64,000 nucleotides of DNA from Chrysemys picta bellii (lineage: Eukaryota; Chordata; Testudines; Emydidae). The stretch lies in NCBI RefSeq assembly GCF_011386835.1, contig NC_088792.1, positions 219,390,394 through 219,454,393 of the forward strand, given 5' to 3'. Under the pieces are notes generated by a model. It ran no database searches, was not told the origin of the DNA, and saw only the letters and a program-made list of their open reading frames with translations. The translations under genes were made by a program, and so were the position numbers. Shown here piece by piece: positions 1 to 12,500 of the stretch (positions are counted from its first letter, which is position 1; every line of letters begins with the position of its first letter).

Positions 1-479
1 ATTTTTTGTAGCTAGAATCAACACAAGTTACACATTCTTCACTTAGAACTGTGTTTTAAAGGCACAGCTTATCTTTTTCTCCTTGACTGTACAGGTCTAA
101 ATTGTGGTTTTAAGACACAGACTAAGCTAGGGTGCATTGTAGAGGTGCACCACGCCACTGGGAATTCCTGGAGGAAGGACTTTCTAGTACATGGAGGTGC
201 AGTCCTTCCCAGAGTGTCAGGGAGGATTATACAGGCCACACCATCCTGTAGCATAGTGCAGCCAGCTACCCTTGATGTAACAGGTCCGCTTGCCTTGGCC
301 CCACTTCCTCTTGTTGCTCTTGTGTGTTGACTAAAAGTGATCAGTCCCTGAACTCTCTCCCAAGCTTGGGTCTGCAATTATGACAGGCCCTTGGCTGTCC
401 ACACTAGGGGAGAGACTCATCGTGTTCCCCAACCAAGACCCCTGTATCAGGGCCTGTTAATGTCTGGCCCTTAATATTT
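1..479. other. No gene recognised
   Basis: This stretch has no convincing exon or repeat that I recognise. Two short overlapping open frames on opposite strands (69-377 and 145-330) have no recognisable domain and look accidental. The CR1 remnant begins somewhere near its right end. Confidence 0.4.
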
Positions 480-764
480 ATCAAACACATTAATACATTC
501 TATAAATGCACTACAAGTAAGAAGGAGACAAAGGAAAGTGGGAATATTTTCATTACTTAATGGGTAAACAGAGCAAATAATGGATGACACAGAGACAAGT
601 GAAGGGCTTAATGCCTTTTTTGCTTCAGTCTTCACTAAAAAAGATTTAATTGTATTAAGTATCTGGTCACAATTAATATTATTAACAATGTGGGAGAAGG
701 AATACAAGGCAGAATAGGGAACAAATAGGTCAAAGATTATGTAGATACGTTAAATGTATTCTGG

Positions 765-1085
765 TTGGCAAGGCCTGATGAAATTCACCCTAAAGCACTT
801 AAGGAACTAGCCAACACAATCTCAAAATCACTAGCAATTACCTTTGAGAACTCATGGAGGATGGGTGAAGTCCCAGAAGACTGGAGAAGGGCAAGCATAA
901 TACCTATCTTTAAAAAGGGTAACGAAGAGGACCTGGGGAATTACAAACTGGTCAGCCTAACTTCAATACCTGAAAAGATACTGGAACACACTATTAAACA
1001 ATTGATATGTAACCAGCTAGCAGTTAATAAGGTGGTGAGCAACAGCCAACAAACCATGCCAAGCCAATTTAATTTCCTTCTTTAA
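765..1085 (+). pseudogene. CR1 ORF2 reverse transcriptase fragment
   Basis: A 106-codon open stretch from the CR1 endonuclease/reverse-transcriptase polyprotein. It covers the linker and first RT motifs (PEDWR, IIPIFKKG, NYKLVSLTS). The frame is lost after residue ~75, where the normal continuation of the RT is replaced by shifted sequence. It is a transposon remnant, not a host gene. Confidence 0.8.
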
Positions 1086-1213
1086 TAGGGTAACTGGCCT
1101 AGTGAATAAGGGGGGAAGCTGCAGATGTGATATATATCTTGACTTTAGTAAGGCTTTTGATAGAGTCCCAAATGACATTCATGTAAACAAACTAGAGAAA
1201 AAATGGTCTAGAC

Positions 1214-1731
1214 CATTGGTTTTCAAACTGTGGGGCACACCCACCTGGGGTGCATGATGAGGTTATTGGAAGGGGTGGGTGCAAGGACCTGTTGTAGTTC
1301 CTGCTGCTTCTGCCAGACTGGAAGAACAAAGAGGAGGAAGGGATGGATGAGGAGGGAGGGAGTGTGACCTTTCCCAGCACAGGAGGCGAAGAGGGACCCA
1401 TTCTTGCTCCTTCACCTCTCCAGAGGATGATGCACATGCGCCCCCTTGCTGGGGATGGCACCAGGGCCAGAGGAGCGTGCAGCCTATGAACGTGGACAGG
1501 GGCATGACGAAAGGAATGCAACTCAGCTGTCTGTATCCTGCTGGCACAGCCTACCTGGAGCGTGTCCCAGGGAAGTGATACTCACAAGCCACAGAGCAGC
1601 ATGCACCCTGGCTGGGATGGGCTCCTGGATCACCGGCATTCATGGAAATACTGTTTCTTAGAAAGAAGGGGGCGCATATGCGACATGAATCTCTGAAGAG
1701 GGGATCAGCAAAAAGTGTTCAAGAATCTCTG
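1214..1731. mobile_element. Old hAT-like non-autonomous element inside CR1
   Basis: The block interrupts the CR1 RT sequence. It begins CATTGGTTTTCAAACTG and ends GTTCAAGAATCTCTG, imperfect terminal inverted repeats of the common 'CAGTGGTTCTCAAACT' type. Flanking 8-mers GTCTAGAC (1206-1213) and GTCTGGGT (1732-1739) look like a decayed target duplication. The interior has no transposase. Short overlapping frames inside it are accidental. Confidence 0.6.
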
Positions 1732-2680
1732 GTCTGGGTGAAATAACTATAAGGTGGATTCACAGCGGTTTCAAAAACATATCAAAGAGCAGTTATCCAT
1801 GGTTCTCTGTCAAGGGAAGGGGTACTGGGTCCGTCCTGAGACTGGTAATATTCAATATTTTAATTAACAACTTGGATGACAGAATGAAGAGTATGCTTAT
1901 AAGACTTGCAGATGATATCAGATCTGGGAAGAGGTTGCAAACATATTGGAGGACAGGATTAGAATTCAAAATTATCTTGATAAATTGGAGAATTGCTCTG
2001 GGGAATAACTAGCTAGGCATTAGTATGGCTGAACAGGATTGGGGGGCATGTAGTGGGTCATGAATTGAATATGTCAAAAATGTGATGCTGTTGCAAATTG
2101 GGCAAATGTCATTCTGGGATGTATTAACTGGAGTGTCATATGTAAGATATGGGAGGTAATTGTTCTGCTCTAATTGGCACAGGTCAAGCCTCAGCTGGAG
2201 TACTGTGTCCAGATTTGGGCACCATACTTTAAAAAAGTTGTGGACAAATTGGAGACAGTCCAGAAGAAAGCAACATAAATGAAAAGAAGTTTAGAAAACA
2301 TGATCTACAAGGAAAGGTTGAAAGATGTAGGCATGTTTAGTATACAGAAGAGAAAATTGATAACAGTCTCCAAATATGTTAAGGGCTTATAAAGAAGATG
2401 GTGATCAATTGTTCTCCATGTCCCCTGAAGGTAGGACAAGAAGCAATGGGCTTAATTGTCCCGGGTTTAATCTGCAGCAATGGAAGATTTTAGGAAAAAC
2501 ATTCTAACCATAGGGATAGTTAAGCACTGGAACAGGTTACCTAGGGAGTTTATTGAATCCCTGTCACTGGAGGTTTTTAAGAACAGGCCAGACAAACATC
2601 TGTCAGGGATGGTTTCAGTGCAGGGTGTTGGACTAGATGTACTCTAGAGGTTCCATCCAGCCTTACATTTCTATGATAAA

Positions 2681-5600
2681 TCCTTGGATGGAAGGTATTG
2701 TTTATTATAGGATCAAGTCCTGAAGTTCTTTCTTAGTCTTTATTTGAGTTAATGGGAGTTTTGTCTGAGTAAGGAGCAAGAACTTCAGAATTTGGTCCAT
2801 TAGGTTATTAATACCTAATAATACAATATCCACTATGGTCTGCTTTATTTACTTGCAGAAAACTTTAAACTGGTCCAGGCATCAGCAAGGAAGGCACAAC
2901 TGGAATAATTCAGTTTCTCATGCATGTGTTGGGAACATGATCATAATTAGATATGATGCATTTTCAGTGAAAGCCACATTAAATCCTTGTCTATATATTG
3001 GGTTGGAGTGAGGAGGTTATTTAGGCTTTACAAAGAAAAAGATTTAGATTGGATACAAAATACTCTATTGATGATTCATGATCTCAGGTATTGTGTTTAG
3101 AAATCTGAACTTAAGCTTGCTTAAATATCAGGCGGATGTTGTTTATCTGTAGGATTAAACCTTCAACTATTTCTTCAGGCAGTCTTTACTTAAGCCCACA
3201 GGTTACCTTTGCTCCACAAAAAGGCTACTGGTTACTACATGGTATAGTATGTGCAAAGAGTAAATTACAAACAGAGACACATGTCCACCGCATAACAAGC
3301 TATTTTTAATATCCACTAAGATGTCGACTAAAGATTGCATCTGGTTAACAAACTGATTGACAATGCATGTAGAAAAGTGAAAAGGAAACCCAAAATGCTG
3401 AGCTCTGCACTATCAAAAACTTTTAAAAGCATATTAATTTTTAAATACCATAAATTGCCTTGCCCTAAATGTACATGCATAAAACAGCATCCATAACATG
3501 GTTAATAGATTACAAGAGGGCTTAAAACAAAGAGCTGCTGACACCAATTTTTAAGACAACCACAACATTACAGTTCATTGAAGGAAATTCACTTCTGAGG
3601 TATATATATTAGGGCAGGTGAATAACTCAGGCAGGAATATCAGCCAGTCTGAACTAGCTACATTCATGCTGTACTGTGCCTCACCATTACAAGCTGGGTT
3701 CAGAAGACAAGGGATAACCTTATTTTAGCAAACATCACCACATTACAGCAATCACTTTTGCCCTGATAGCCTAGTGAAGCCCATTCTTTAGGCAGGTCTG
3801 ACCCTAAGAACCTGTAACCACAGGAGGCTCTCAGTTCTCAGGGATCATTCAATGAAAGGAGGTGTGAAAGATAGTACAATATGTGCAGGGTGTACTCACT
3901 CCTGATTTGACCTTCTTCACAGAGGTCTTCATTTGGCCAGAGGCCAGCATTACCTAAAGGCTGGTAAAGAGAGAACTAAGTAGTTGGTGATGGCCAGGTG
4001 AATGGCCACTCTCTACCCACCAGACAACAGCAGAGATTTCCAGTGTAAATTATGCCGTTCCTCTTCTCAGAATGCTAATGTACTTTTGCCTGAGCATTGT
4101 ATAATTTGGCCCATACTTCTGTCATGTGACAGACTGTACATTGACACAAATTCCTAATGTGACCCTCTACATTTTGCTTGCTCAGTTGTCAGGTGGATGA
4201 AAAATGCATGATGTTATGCTGAAAAATATTTTTGGAAGGTGGGATAATATTTCAGAACTTTCTGAAAAGTACAAACTCTGATCAAATGCCAATTACTGGT
4301 GAGGGCATGAACTTTTCATACAATAAATACAGTTCTTTAGGCCTGTACCACAGACAAGGGATTGGCATTGTTCGGGAGGAGCTCCTTTTTTATCTCTGAG
4401 TGGTTTAAAATTTATGATTATTCCTGTTATATGAAAGATCACTTTGGGAATCTTTTGGGAACATGTCTTGGCAAGTTAGTAAATAGGATAGACAGTCCTT
4501 GGTTTTAGACTGGATAGGTACAGCATTCCATGTATGATATTACTGGGCTTCCATTCAGTGGCTATAAAATGGTTCATCCCATATTTTTGGAAATGTATGT
4601 ACCCAGGAGGTCTCTGCTCAGATACAGCACCTGATTTTCAGTGATATATTGCTTTTACCTTGCTCTCTAGCTTGCCTAATACACGCAAGATGGTAGAAGA
4701 GACTTGCCCAATACCATCATGTAAGTGTCTCAAACCAGATTATAATCAATATTGCTTCTGTGTCTGAAATCTCTTCCTGTAGCCATGAGGCCATATAGCC
4801 CCCTTTGCACTCTTTATATTATTTTTAGTGGATTTATTGCTTATGAAAGGAGATGGATTGATAGCCTTGGGACACAAAGTTTTCTATTTCTCCCCAAACA
4901 GGTGTAGCATGGATAAAAACAGTGCATACTTCTGCACAACAATATATTTGCTTTTAGAAAATAGCTTCCTATAGCCCAAAAGTATTAAAAATGACTTCCA
5001 AGTTCATTGCATAATTAAATATGACAGTAAGCAAACCGGTGCATGAACACGCTGACAGGAGAAGGGCAATATTTTCCAGTTTTTACTATCTGGTCACCTA
5101 CAGTATTTAACTTACTGTGGCATTTATAAAAAACAGTGCTGGAAATTCTGCAACATACAATAGCTTTCAAGGAAGCTCAGATTTTATGTTTAATAACTTT
5201 GAGCAAGATTGTGCAATTTATGCACAACCAATAAGGGGACATTTTGCAGCTGCAGCACCCCATATGGAGCACTGCAAGGCTCCCAGGTGTACACGGGTGC
5301 TGTGCTTGGTACTACATTCATTTATGGGGGTCAGTAGCTGGAACAAAGGGTGACTTGCTCCCCTCAGCTCTGCTGAATGGTGACCAAAGGAGGCATCTCC
5401 CTGTTCCCTTTTGGATGCTGTGTGCCCATGGGGAATAGGGAGTAGAGACAGGGCAATCCTACACTCCCTTGATTTCGAGCCTACTGTGCCACCTGGCCCT
5501 TACACAGGCTGTGAAAAGGAGGGAAGGATGCTCCTTCAGCCACCACCACCCCTTGAACGTGCAACTGCACAAGAGTCAGTCTAATCTGTCCCTTTGATAG

Positions 5601-5820
5601 TTTCCCTTTTAAGTACTTATACCACATTTAGGGCCTAAGCCTGCAAGCTTTACTCCCATGAGTATTCCCTCAAGTCCCATTAAAGTCAAATGTTGAATGC
5701 TCCTGAAATTAATAAAATTATTAATGTGGGAAAGATTTTCAGGATCTGGCCCTTATTTCGTACAACACATTCTCAAAATCCTTTGCCAGATTAAGTAATA
5801 ACTAACTGTAGATGGAGACG
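2681..5820. other. Unique-looking AT-rich DNA, no gene seen
   Basis: I find no convincing exon, RNA gene or classified repeat here. Open frames at 5117-5438 are short and have no recognisable domain. Some of the interval may be very old repeat that cannot be recognised by eye. Confidence 0.4.
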
Positions 5821-5821
5821 G

Positions 5822-7010
5822 TGATGTCCAGACTAATGAGCAGCTGTATCACCTCTGCCCTGCAACCTTACAATGCCTTACAACGCTTGGTGAAGTAGCT
5901 CCCAGCTCGGCTGCTCACAAACAGCCTTCCAGCATGCAGGCCACACCCTGAGTGTCTGCGTGTAACTGCAGCCTGCCAGCCACACTTGGGTTACACTCTG
6001 GCTCTCACCAGCCTTAGTTATAAAGCAGGGTGGCCCCAACACACCCCCAGTCTGAGATTTCCCCCCAGATCTGTATGTCCTATACTACCCAGCCCTCTCC
6101 TGGGCATACAAGTTATATTAAGTCTGTCATTCCTTTAAGAGGATAATATGCATACAACTTGTCACCCCAAATACAGTTACCCAGACACTTCAATTTAAAC
6201 ACACTTGATTAGATAAAGCAAGTTGATTAACTACAAAGAGAGAGATTTTAAGTGACTTCAAGTAATGAGACTTAAACGTCAGAAATGGGTTACCTAGGGA
6301 GGTGGTGGAAGCTCCTTCCTTAGAGGTTTTTTAAGGTCAGGCTTGACGAAGCCCTGGTTGGGATGATTTAGTTGGGAATTGGTCCTGCTTTGAGCAGGGG
6401 GTTGGACTATATGACCTCTGAAGTCCCTTTCAACCCTGATATTCTATGATTCTATGATTCTAAATGGTTACAAGAAAAACAAAGATAAAATACTTATTAA
6501 TGCCTAACTTAACAAACTATGTAAGATTCAAGCAAAGTTTTTCACCACATGCTTTGACTAGTCTCACTGACCAAACCACGTGGGTCAGAACCCCTCTCCC
6601 AGAGTCCAATGAATTCTTCCTTTGTCCTTCAGGTGTTGTGAATACGATAGGCAGAGAGAGGGAATACTTTGGAGGTGTTCGTCCCTCCTTTTTATAGTTT
6701 CAGTCCCTCTCTTGAAAAACATTTCCAGCTGGGCACCAGGAGATGGAGAGTCTATGTGGGAGGATGTTCCCTGTTGTTTTTTTCTTACCTGTTTGAGCTT
6801 TCTTTATTTCCCTCCCTGCTTGATAATTCTATTTACTGCTAAGATGCAAATTAAGCAAAGCACACATTCCTTTTTTTTAGGACAGACCTGTTTGCCAATT
6901 TATGTTTGGGCAGGGCTGTGAGGTTTGGGACATGTGTTAGTAATATCATATAGGGATATCTTATAACTTCACATGCAATGTTGACACACATTTTACCACA
7001 ATAATGACCA
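5822..7010 (-). mobile_element. Probable retroviral LTR-like repeat, interrupted by a CR1 tail
   Basis: The segment has the composition of a turtle ERV LTR read on the - strand. It has a TATA-like motif (ACTATAAAAAGG, complement of about 6686-6697) with promoter-like GC content to one side, and A/T-rich flanks. A CR1 3' tail sits inside it at 6283-6463. I could not find matching flanking duplications, so both the boundaries and the class are tentative. Confidence 0.3.
6283..6463 (+). mobile_element. CR1 3' end fragment
   Basis: This is a typical 5'-truncated CR1 insertion. It covers the last coding part ('GGTTACCTAGGGAGGTGGTGG'-like) and the 3' UTR, with GGTTGGACTATATGACCTCTGAAG, ending in the tandem octamer ATTCTATG repeated. 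It is only about 180 bp and non-functional. Confidence 0.9.
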
Positions 7011-7235
7011 GCAAATTATGAGTTTACAGATGACACCTCACAAGACATACTTTGTGCAAAGACTATGACAGAAGTGGATAGGGTGTGAATACAGGAGTGT
7101 ATTCTGTCACAGAGACAAAAAGCTAGACGTGAGAAAACATATGGTTTGGGTGACATTAGAAATGAGCTGGAGAGCTGAGAATGGAGGAAGATAAGACAGG
7201 CTTTTCCATGAGGCAGGAAAAGCCACACATTTTAA

Positions 7236-7455
7236 ACAGTGAGGGTAATTAACCATTGGAACAAACCACAGTAGAAATGATTTTTCTACATCTCTTGATG
7301 TCTTCAAATCAAGATTAGATGCCTTTCTGAAATATATACATTAGCCCAACACAAATTATTGAGCTCAATATAGAAGTAAGCTTGATGAAATGTAATAGCC
7401 TGTGATATACAGTAGGTCAGATTAGATAATCTAATCATCCTTCTATGAATCTGTA
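7236..7455 (+). mobile_element. CR1 3' end fragment, older subfamily
   Basis: It contains GTGAGGGTAATTAACCATTGGAAC, the 'CTTCAAATCAAGATTAGATGCC' segment and the end 'CCTTCTATGAATCTGT', the order seen in the terminal part of CR1. A similar fragment occurs at 44,330-44,635. It is truncated and has no open frame. Confidence 0.75.
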
Positions 7456-7511
7456 AAACACAGATTGGAAGGTTCCTGCATTATCAATGGTCAGATGATG
7501 TTCAGGAGTAT

Positions 7512-8348
7512 TGTGATGGGGTGGACTAGGCCTGGAGGCCCCCTGCTGGAGGCAGGGGAAAGAGCAGAAGAGAAGTCCTCCAGGCTGCCTAGAGTGGCTG
7601 CAGGGGAGCAGCCAATCAGAGGGGCTGCTGGAGCGACCAATCAGTGGCCAGGAGCACATAAATAGACCCAGTAGAGGCACAGCAGTTAGTTGCTGCCTGG
7701 AGCTTGAAGAGGGAGATCTGGGTGGTTGGTTGGCTGGAAGAGCAGCAGGACTGTGCACAGCTCACTGCAGGCAGGACTGAGCCCTAGGGAAGGCTGCCAA
7801 AGAATGGGTGCCTGGAAGAGCAGCAGGACCATGGACAGATCTGTGGAGTCAGGCTGAGCCCAGGGGACTGAGCCCAGACCCTAGCCAAATACTGTGATGG
7901 GCCCTGCTGGTATGGTTGAAGACTGAGGCCAGGGAGGGCTGCCGAAAGGACACCAACTGAGGGTACTGAGATGGGCCCCTGTTGGGATGTTAAAGAAGGC
8001 AATGTCTCTGGGGAGGAAGTCTGAGTGCTACAGTCTCATAACAGGGCCATGAGAAAGATCTAGAGACTGTATACCCCTGAAGGCGGGACAGTGTGTATGA
8101 CTTGGCTGGAGGGCTGAGTCGTTGAAGGCTTGCTGAAAAAACATTGGCTGGGGGTGAGGGTGGGGAGTGCTTGCGAGAGGTGTTTGCCACCCGGTTGTAA
8201 GAACTGAAAAAAAAGCAGGCTCACATGCAACCAGAAAGGGGGTGCCTGTGAGAGGTGGGTGCCACGCCGTGAAAAAGATTGAAGGATTGCAGGCACGTAT
8301 TGGCCAGAAAGGGGGCGCTCGCGAGAGGCAGGTGCCAACGCCGTTACA
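7512..8348 (+). mobile_element. Probable solo LTR with promoter and 3' tandem repeats
   Basis: It starts TGTGATGGGGTGG and could end ...CGCCGTTACA, so it has TG...CA termini. A CCAAT-type motif (GACCAATCAG, about 7634-7643) and a TATA-like ACATAAATAG (about 7657) are spaced like a U3 promoter. The distal part carries about three copies of a 60-75 bp unit with the core 'GCGAGAGG..GGTGCCAC'. No retroviral coding sequence is attached. I could not confirm a target duplication, so the ends are provisional. Confidence 0.5.
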
Positions 8349-8350
8349 GG
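8160..8350 (+). repeat. Degenerate tandem repeat of about 60-75 bp
   Basis: Three successive units share the pattern 'TGCGAGAGGTGTTTGCCAC', 'TGTGAGAGGTGGGTGCCAC', 'CGCGAGAGGCAGGTGCCA', each followed by a purine-rich stretch. The first two units end in CAGAAAGGGGG. They lie at the distal end of the LTR-like element. Confidence 0.6.
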
Positions 8351-9450
8351 AAGAAAGGAAGCCAGTGCAAGATGAGTGGAGAGAGCAATGAGGAGAGAAG
8401 AGGTAGACCACTTAATACAACTGTAAATCAAGTGATTTTGCTGAAATCAATAGTTATACCAGTGCAACATGAGAATCGGGCCTAGCATGTGCATCTGTGT
8501 GTGTTGACAAGGCTTTCAAGCAAAGGAATAAAGGTTCAGTTATGAAGGACTTTTAGAAAGGGAAACCTGAGAACCTACATTCATAATACTGTCTTTCTTT
8601 AGATTTCTTAACACATGCAAAATAACTACTTATGTGCGTTATGTGAATTATTCAGGGAATATGGTATCCCCTGGATGAACATGTGTTTTTCCCCAATATC
8701 AAATGATCTTTGGGTAAACATAGTATTTTTTCCATTTACCTAGTCATTTTTAGTAATACTGATGATAATATATGTGAACACTGCAATAAATACAAGTTAA
8801 AATATTGCAGTGTATATTGCAGAAAACCAATAAACAGCTTGTATGTATGGACGGGTGTGAAATTATTGCTTACTTTTCAACTATGCTCTAGCAAAATTGT
8901 GATTTTCAGATTTGATCTGTTCAGTCAAATTAAAGTTTGGTGACTGCCTCCAGACATCCATTTATCATCAAAAAACAAATCAAACAGAGAGAATGGTCAA
9001 CAATACATGACTGTATTCAAAAGCAACAACAACAGCACCGGTGGGTGAACTTTCCAGCAGTAGGCAGATAACAGAAGCAGGAAATAAGAGTACCACAATA
9101 GATCGCATTAGGACAGGATATTATAGTATCTCAACCTTGTTCACTAATATAAAATTATGAGCTACAGCTTTCATAGCCATACCTGTCAAACTATATTAAA
9201 AAGCTAGAAAAATGTGATTGTTTCCTTTCGCGTGTGGTGATTTGGTCAAGAAATTAGGTGTGTATGGTAACAAACATACAATATGTCCTGCATAATTCAG
9301 AACTAACCCCCTGCCCCCCAGCATATTATAATACTGTATACTGTATAATACTGATTTGTATCTCACCGGGTCCCCTTTGGCTCCATTCACTGTATTCAGA
9401 TGAATATCTTGCAAACCTTTTCTTGATCCTTAAAGCTGAAGATCCACTCA
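8350..9450. other. No gene seen
   Basis: AT-rich DNA without a recognisable exon or repeat. The 77-codon frame at 8710-8943 has no domain or start context that supports it. Confidence 0.4.
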
Positions 9451-9452
9451 TT

Positions 9453-9585
9453 GGTGCAGGAACTAGGAGTGCTGGGGGTGCTTTCGCACCCCCAGCTTGA
9501 ACTGGTTTCCATTATATACAGGATTAACAGATTGGTTCAATGGCTCTCAGCACCCCCAATATACAAATTGTTCCAGCACCCCTGG
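9453..9585. mobile_element. Short MITE with internal hairpin
   Basis: The block runs from GGTGCAGGAACTAGGAGTGC to TTGTTCCAGCACCCCTGG, so its ends are approximate inverted repeats. Near the left end is a perfect 11-bp stem with a 4-base loop (9471-9481 pairing with 9486-9496). No transposase is encoded. The class is uncertain, but terminal CACCCCTG suggests hAT. Confidence 0.5.
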
Positions 9586-9589
9586 GTAC

Positions 9590-12500
9590 ACTAGTGAATA
9601 GAGTTGTGCCAGTAGAACATAACCATCTGGCTCTTTGACTGTGGTACAAGCTCATACTCTTTAGAGTTGAGAAGACTGCAAAAGCTAAAGAATTTGCAAC
9701 CCCCTTGTCACCTTAAGTAACTTATTTTCATTTAATCTATTTTTATTAAAATGCCTGAACCTTTTTATATTCTTAATCTTAGGGTGTGAAAGTGTGGCTG
9801 GCGGCATGCGTGTATGAACTCTCAAAAAGTCCTTATGGGTAAGGCACCATAAAGAAATTCCCCAGGTTTAAACAGCCCTAAATCATCTCTTATAAGATTA
9901 ATCATTAGTGTGTGTTCTGTGTTCTATATTTAGAAGTCCTGAGAGATTATCATTTGACATTTCTGGTAAATAGAACATGTGAAACTTTTGTTTATTAAGA
10001 ATGTCCTGTTAAAGTGGCTTTTATGATATCCTTATGATGGGGGAGAGAGGGAAGAAAGGGTTAGCCACCATAGGAGTTTTAAACTAGCAAGGAAGCTTTA
10101 TAATTGGCTCTGAGACACAATTGGTTCAGACATAGATAATAACTTGGTTTCAGAATTAAGATATCTAATCAGCTCCAAGATTTGATTTTGGGAAAATTCC
10201 TTAGTTAGGATTTGTAACCAACTAGCCAACTTCCTCCTGAGACTCCCTCTTAGAATTTATAAGAATTTATTAGTTTTGGTATTACTTTGCTATAACAAAT
10301 GTGATTTTACTACAATCCAAAGTTGAGACTAACTTGTTTGCTATGTTGATTAGATTTTGCTATTAAATTGATAGTTGTATTGCTTTATTTCTAGTTTAAT
10401 TTAATATTAATAGCTTATCTTTTGTGAGGTTTTCTTGATTTTTATGTTGTTTGTTTCAATGAAACTTATAAAAAAAATACTGAATCACACTTATTTCAAC
10501 AAGCAATCCAGATCCAGCCCCTTTGAGGACCTGGGTGGATATCAACTGGACAGACTGAAAGCCTGACAAGCTCCCTCCGTGGCCCTCCCTCCACTCCCGG
10601 TAGTGTTTGGTTCTCACAAAGGTGTAATGTTAAAATGTCCAGGCATCACACTGAAAATGTATTTCTTAACCTGGCATTAAGATAATATTTTCTTTGGGGT
10701 TTTTGTGTGTATGTATGTGTTCAAATATATTTGATGTTGTGCTACTGTATGTATCACAAAGAAAATATGAAGCAATAGTAACTGAGGTGATTTTATGTAG
10801 GTTAGTTAGATCCACTCAGCAGGGAGAAAAAGCAGAGACTAGATAAAAAATGTTTATTTGAACCAAACAATATGGATATTAAAATGCTCATATATTTGTA
10901 GCTTGTAACTGTAAAATGGACATGGATTTGAGTTGCCTAACCATCTCCTCTCATGTCTGCAAAAGAGTCTGTATTTATATACCCATAGGGTTATATTAAC
11001 ATGTTTGTAATTAAAATCCTATTTTAATCCTATTGCACTTGGTAAGACTATGATTTATGATCACTATTCCTTATTTAGACACTTTGTCTATTGCTTAAGG
11101 CTTCTTGTTTGGAATACATAAGAGATGAAGACAATGAAAGAATCCCAAGTGAGAGCTGGAAACTATTCATGTACTATCTTGGAAAGGAAGCAAAAGATTC
11201 AGTTTGCTGGAGGTATTTAATCATCTTGTTGAGCATATAATATGTGCATCCTCCCCTAAAAGCATTTTAATTAAATGCTAAAATGTAGGATGAATTCTAA
11301 TATGACAATACTGAAGTGTCTATGTTTCCTTGTGACAAGATCATACCATTGTGAGCACCATGCTATATAACTGCACATAATATATGCATATTGAAAGAGA
11401 GAAATGTTATCAATACCTTTGACAGCTTGATGTATGTACTCAACTGTGAATGACCTTTAATCTCTTTTTAAGCTAAAAATTATATTAGTAGAGTGGTGCA
11501 AACAATTTTGCAACAATCTTTTCCAGGAGTTTTTGTAACACAACTTACTGCTGAAAAGTATTTTCCCCCTCTCCCCCACTCTTGTTGACATCTGGTGAGT
11601 TGACTTGCACATCACTGAGGTGAGCTGTAATGAGGCTGAAATTCCAGAATTACTTTGTTTTTGATGTTGCCTGGTTTGAATCTACAACTTGCCAAGATGA
11701 TTAGTAGTGTTTACTCTTGCAGACAGACAACACAAGGAAAGGAGCTAAACTGAATGAATGATGGACCAATCAGGAAAAAATGCAAGGAGCATCACAAATT
11801 TGTTTCCTGATTAAAAAAAACAATTTCACCTAACGGGTGCGATTGTTTAGTACATAAGCAGTGATGGTGTAAAAGGTCCAAATAGCAGCCAGAACTGCCA
11901 GTTGAAAATTCCACAGTGCATGGGAGCTCTCATTTGATAAAGAGATGGCATGGCAACATACCCCACCTAACCCTGGCATGGGGACAGAGAAGTGCATATC
12001 CAGTCCATCATGTGCTCAGTCTATACCGAGCTAGTGTATGGCCTCTTGGGGACTCTTGCTAGCTGGCATAGGTTAAAATAACCCCACTCTCTTTACCTGC
12101 CCTCACATTTCTGTTTAACTTCTCATGGGTCCCCCAAACCCATATTTCCCTGAGCCCAAAGCCATACTTCCTGCTCTCTGGTCTGGCTCTCTGGCTCATT
12201 AGTAGTGTGTGCAGAGCCCAATCAGTGAGACAGGCAGGCTGCCCGGATTGTTCAATGGAAGTAGCTAAGAAACTGAAGAGGTTTTGATAGCTAATCTTTG
12301 CATAGCTCAGAACCATTATTCTGAATAATAGAAATAGCTTCTTGCACAAAGGCTGCTTTCAAATGTTACCATTAAACATGAAGAGTTATCAGAATGAGTG
12401 TGTGAAGCTTGGAATTTGCAGCAACTGTTGTTTAAACTCTATCTTTAACAAGTGATTTCAACTCTGCTCTAAGTGCAAATCACAGTGCAGTCTCAACTAT

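Larger units (their letters stand above)
480..2680 (+). mobile_element. CR1 LINE remnant, split by a hAT-like insertion
   Basis: This is a decayed non-LTR retrotransposon of the CR1 family. Translated pieces match the ORF2 reverse transcriptase: a block at 765-1085 contains IHPKALKEL, GEVPEDWR, IIPIFKKG and NYKLVSLTS, and further down DNA encodes SKAFDRVP (about 1147-1170). After an unrelated insertion at 1214-1731 the LINE resumes with decayed RT, the 'LEYCVQIW' region (about 2196-2220) and the 3' segment that ends near 'TTTCTATGATAAATC'. Stop codons and frameshifts break ORF2 throughout, so it is inactive. The left boundary is approximate. Confidence 0.85.
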
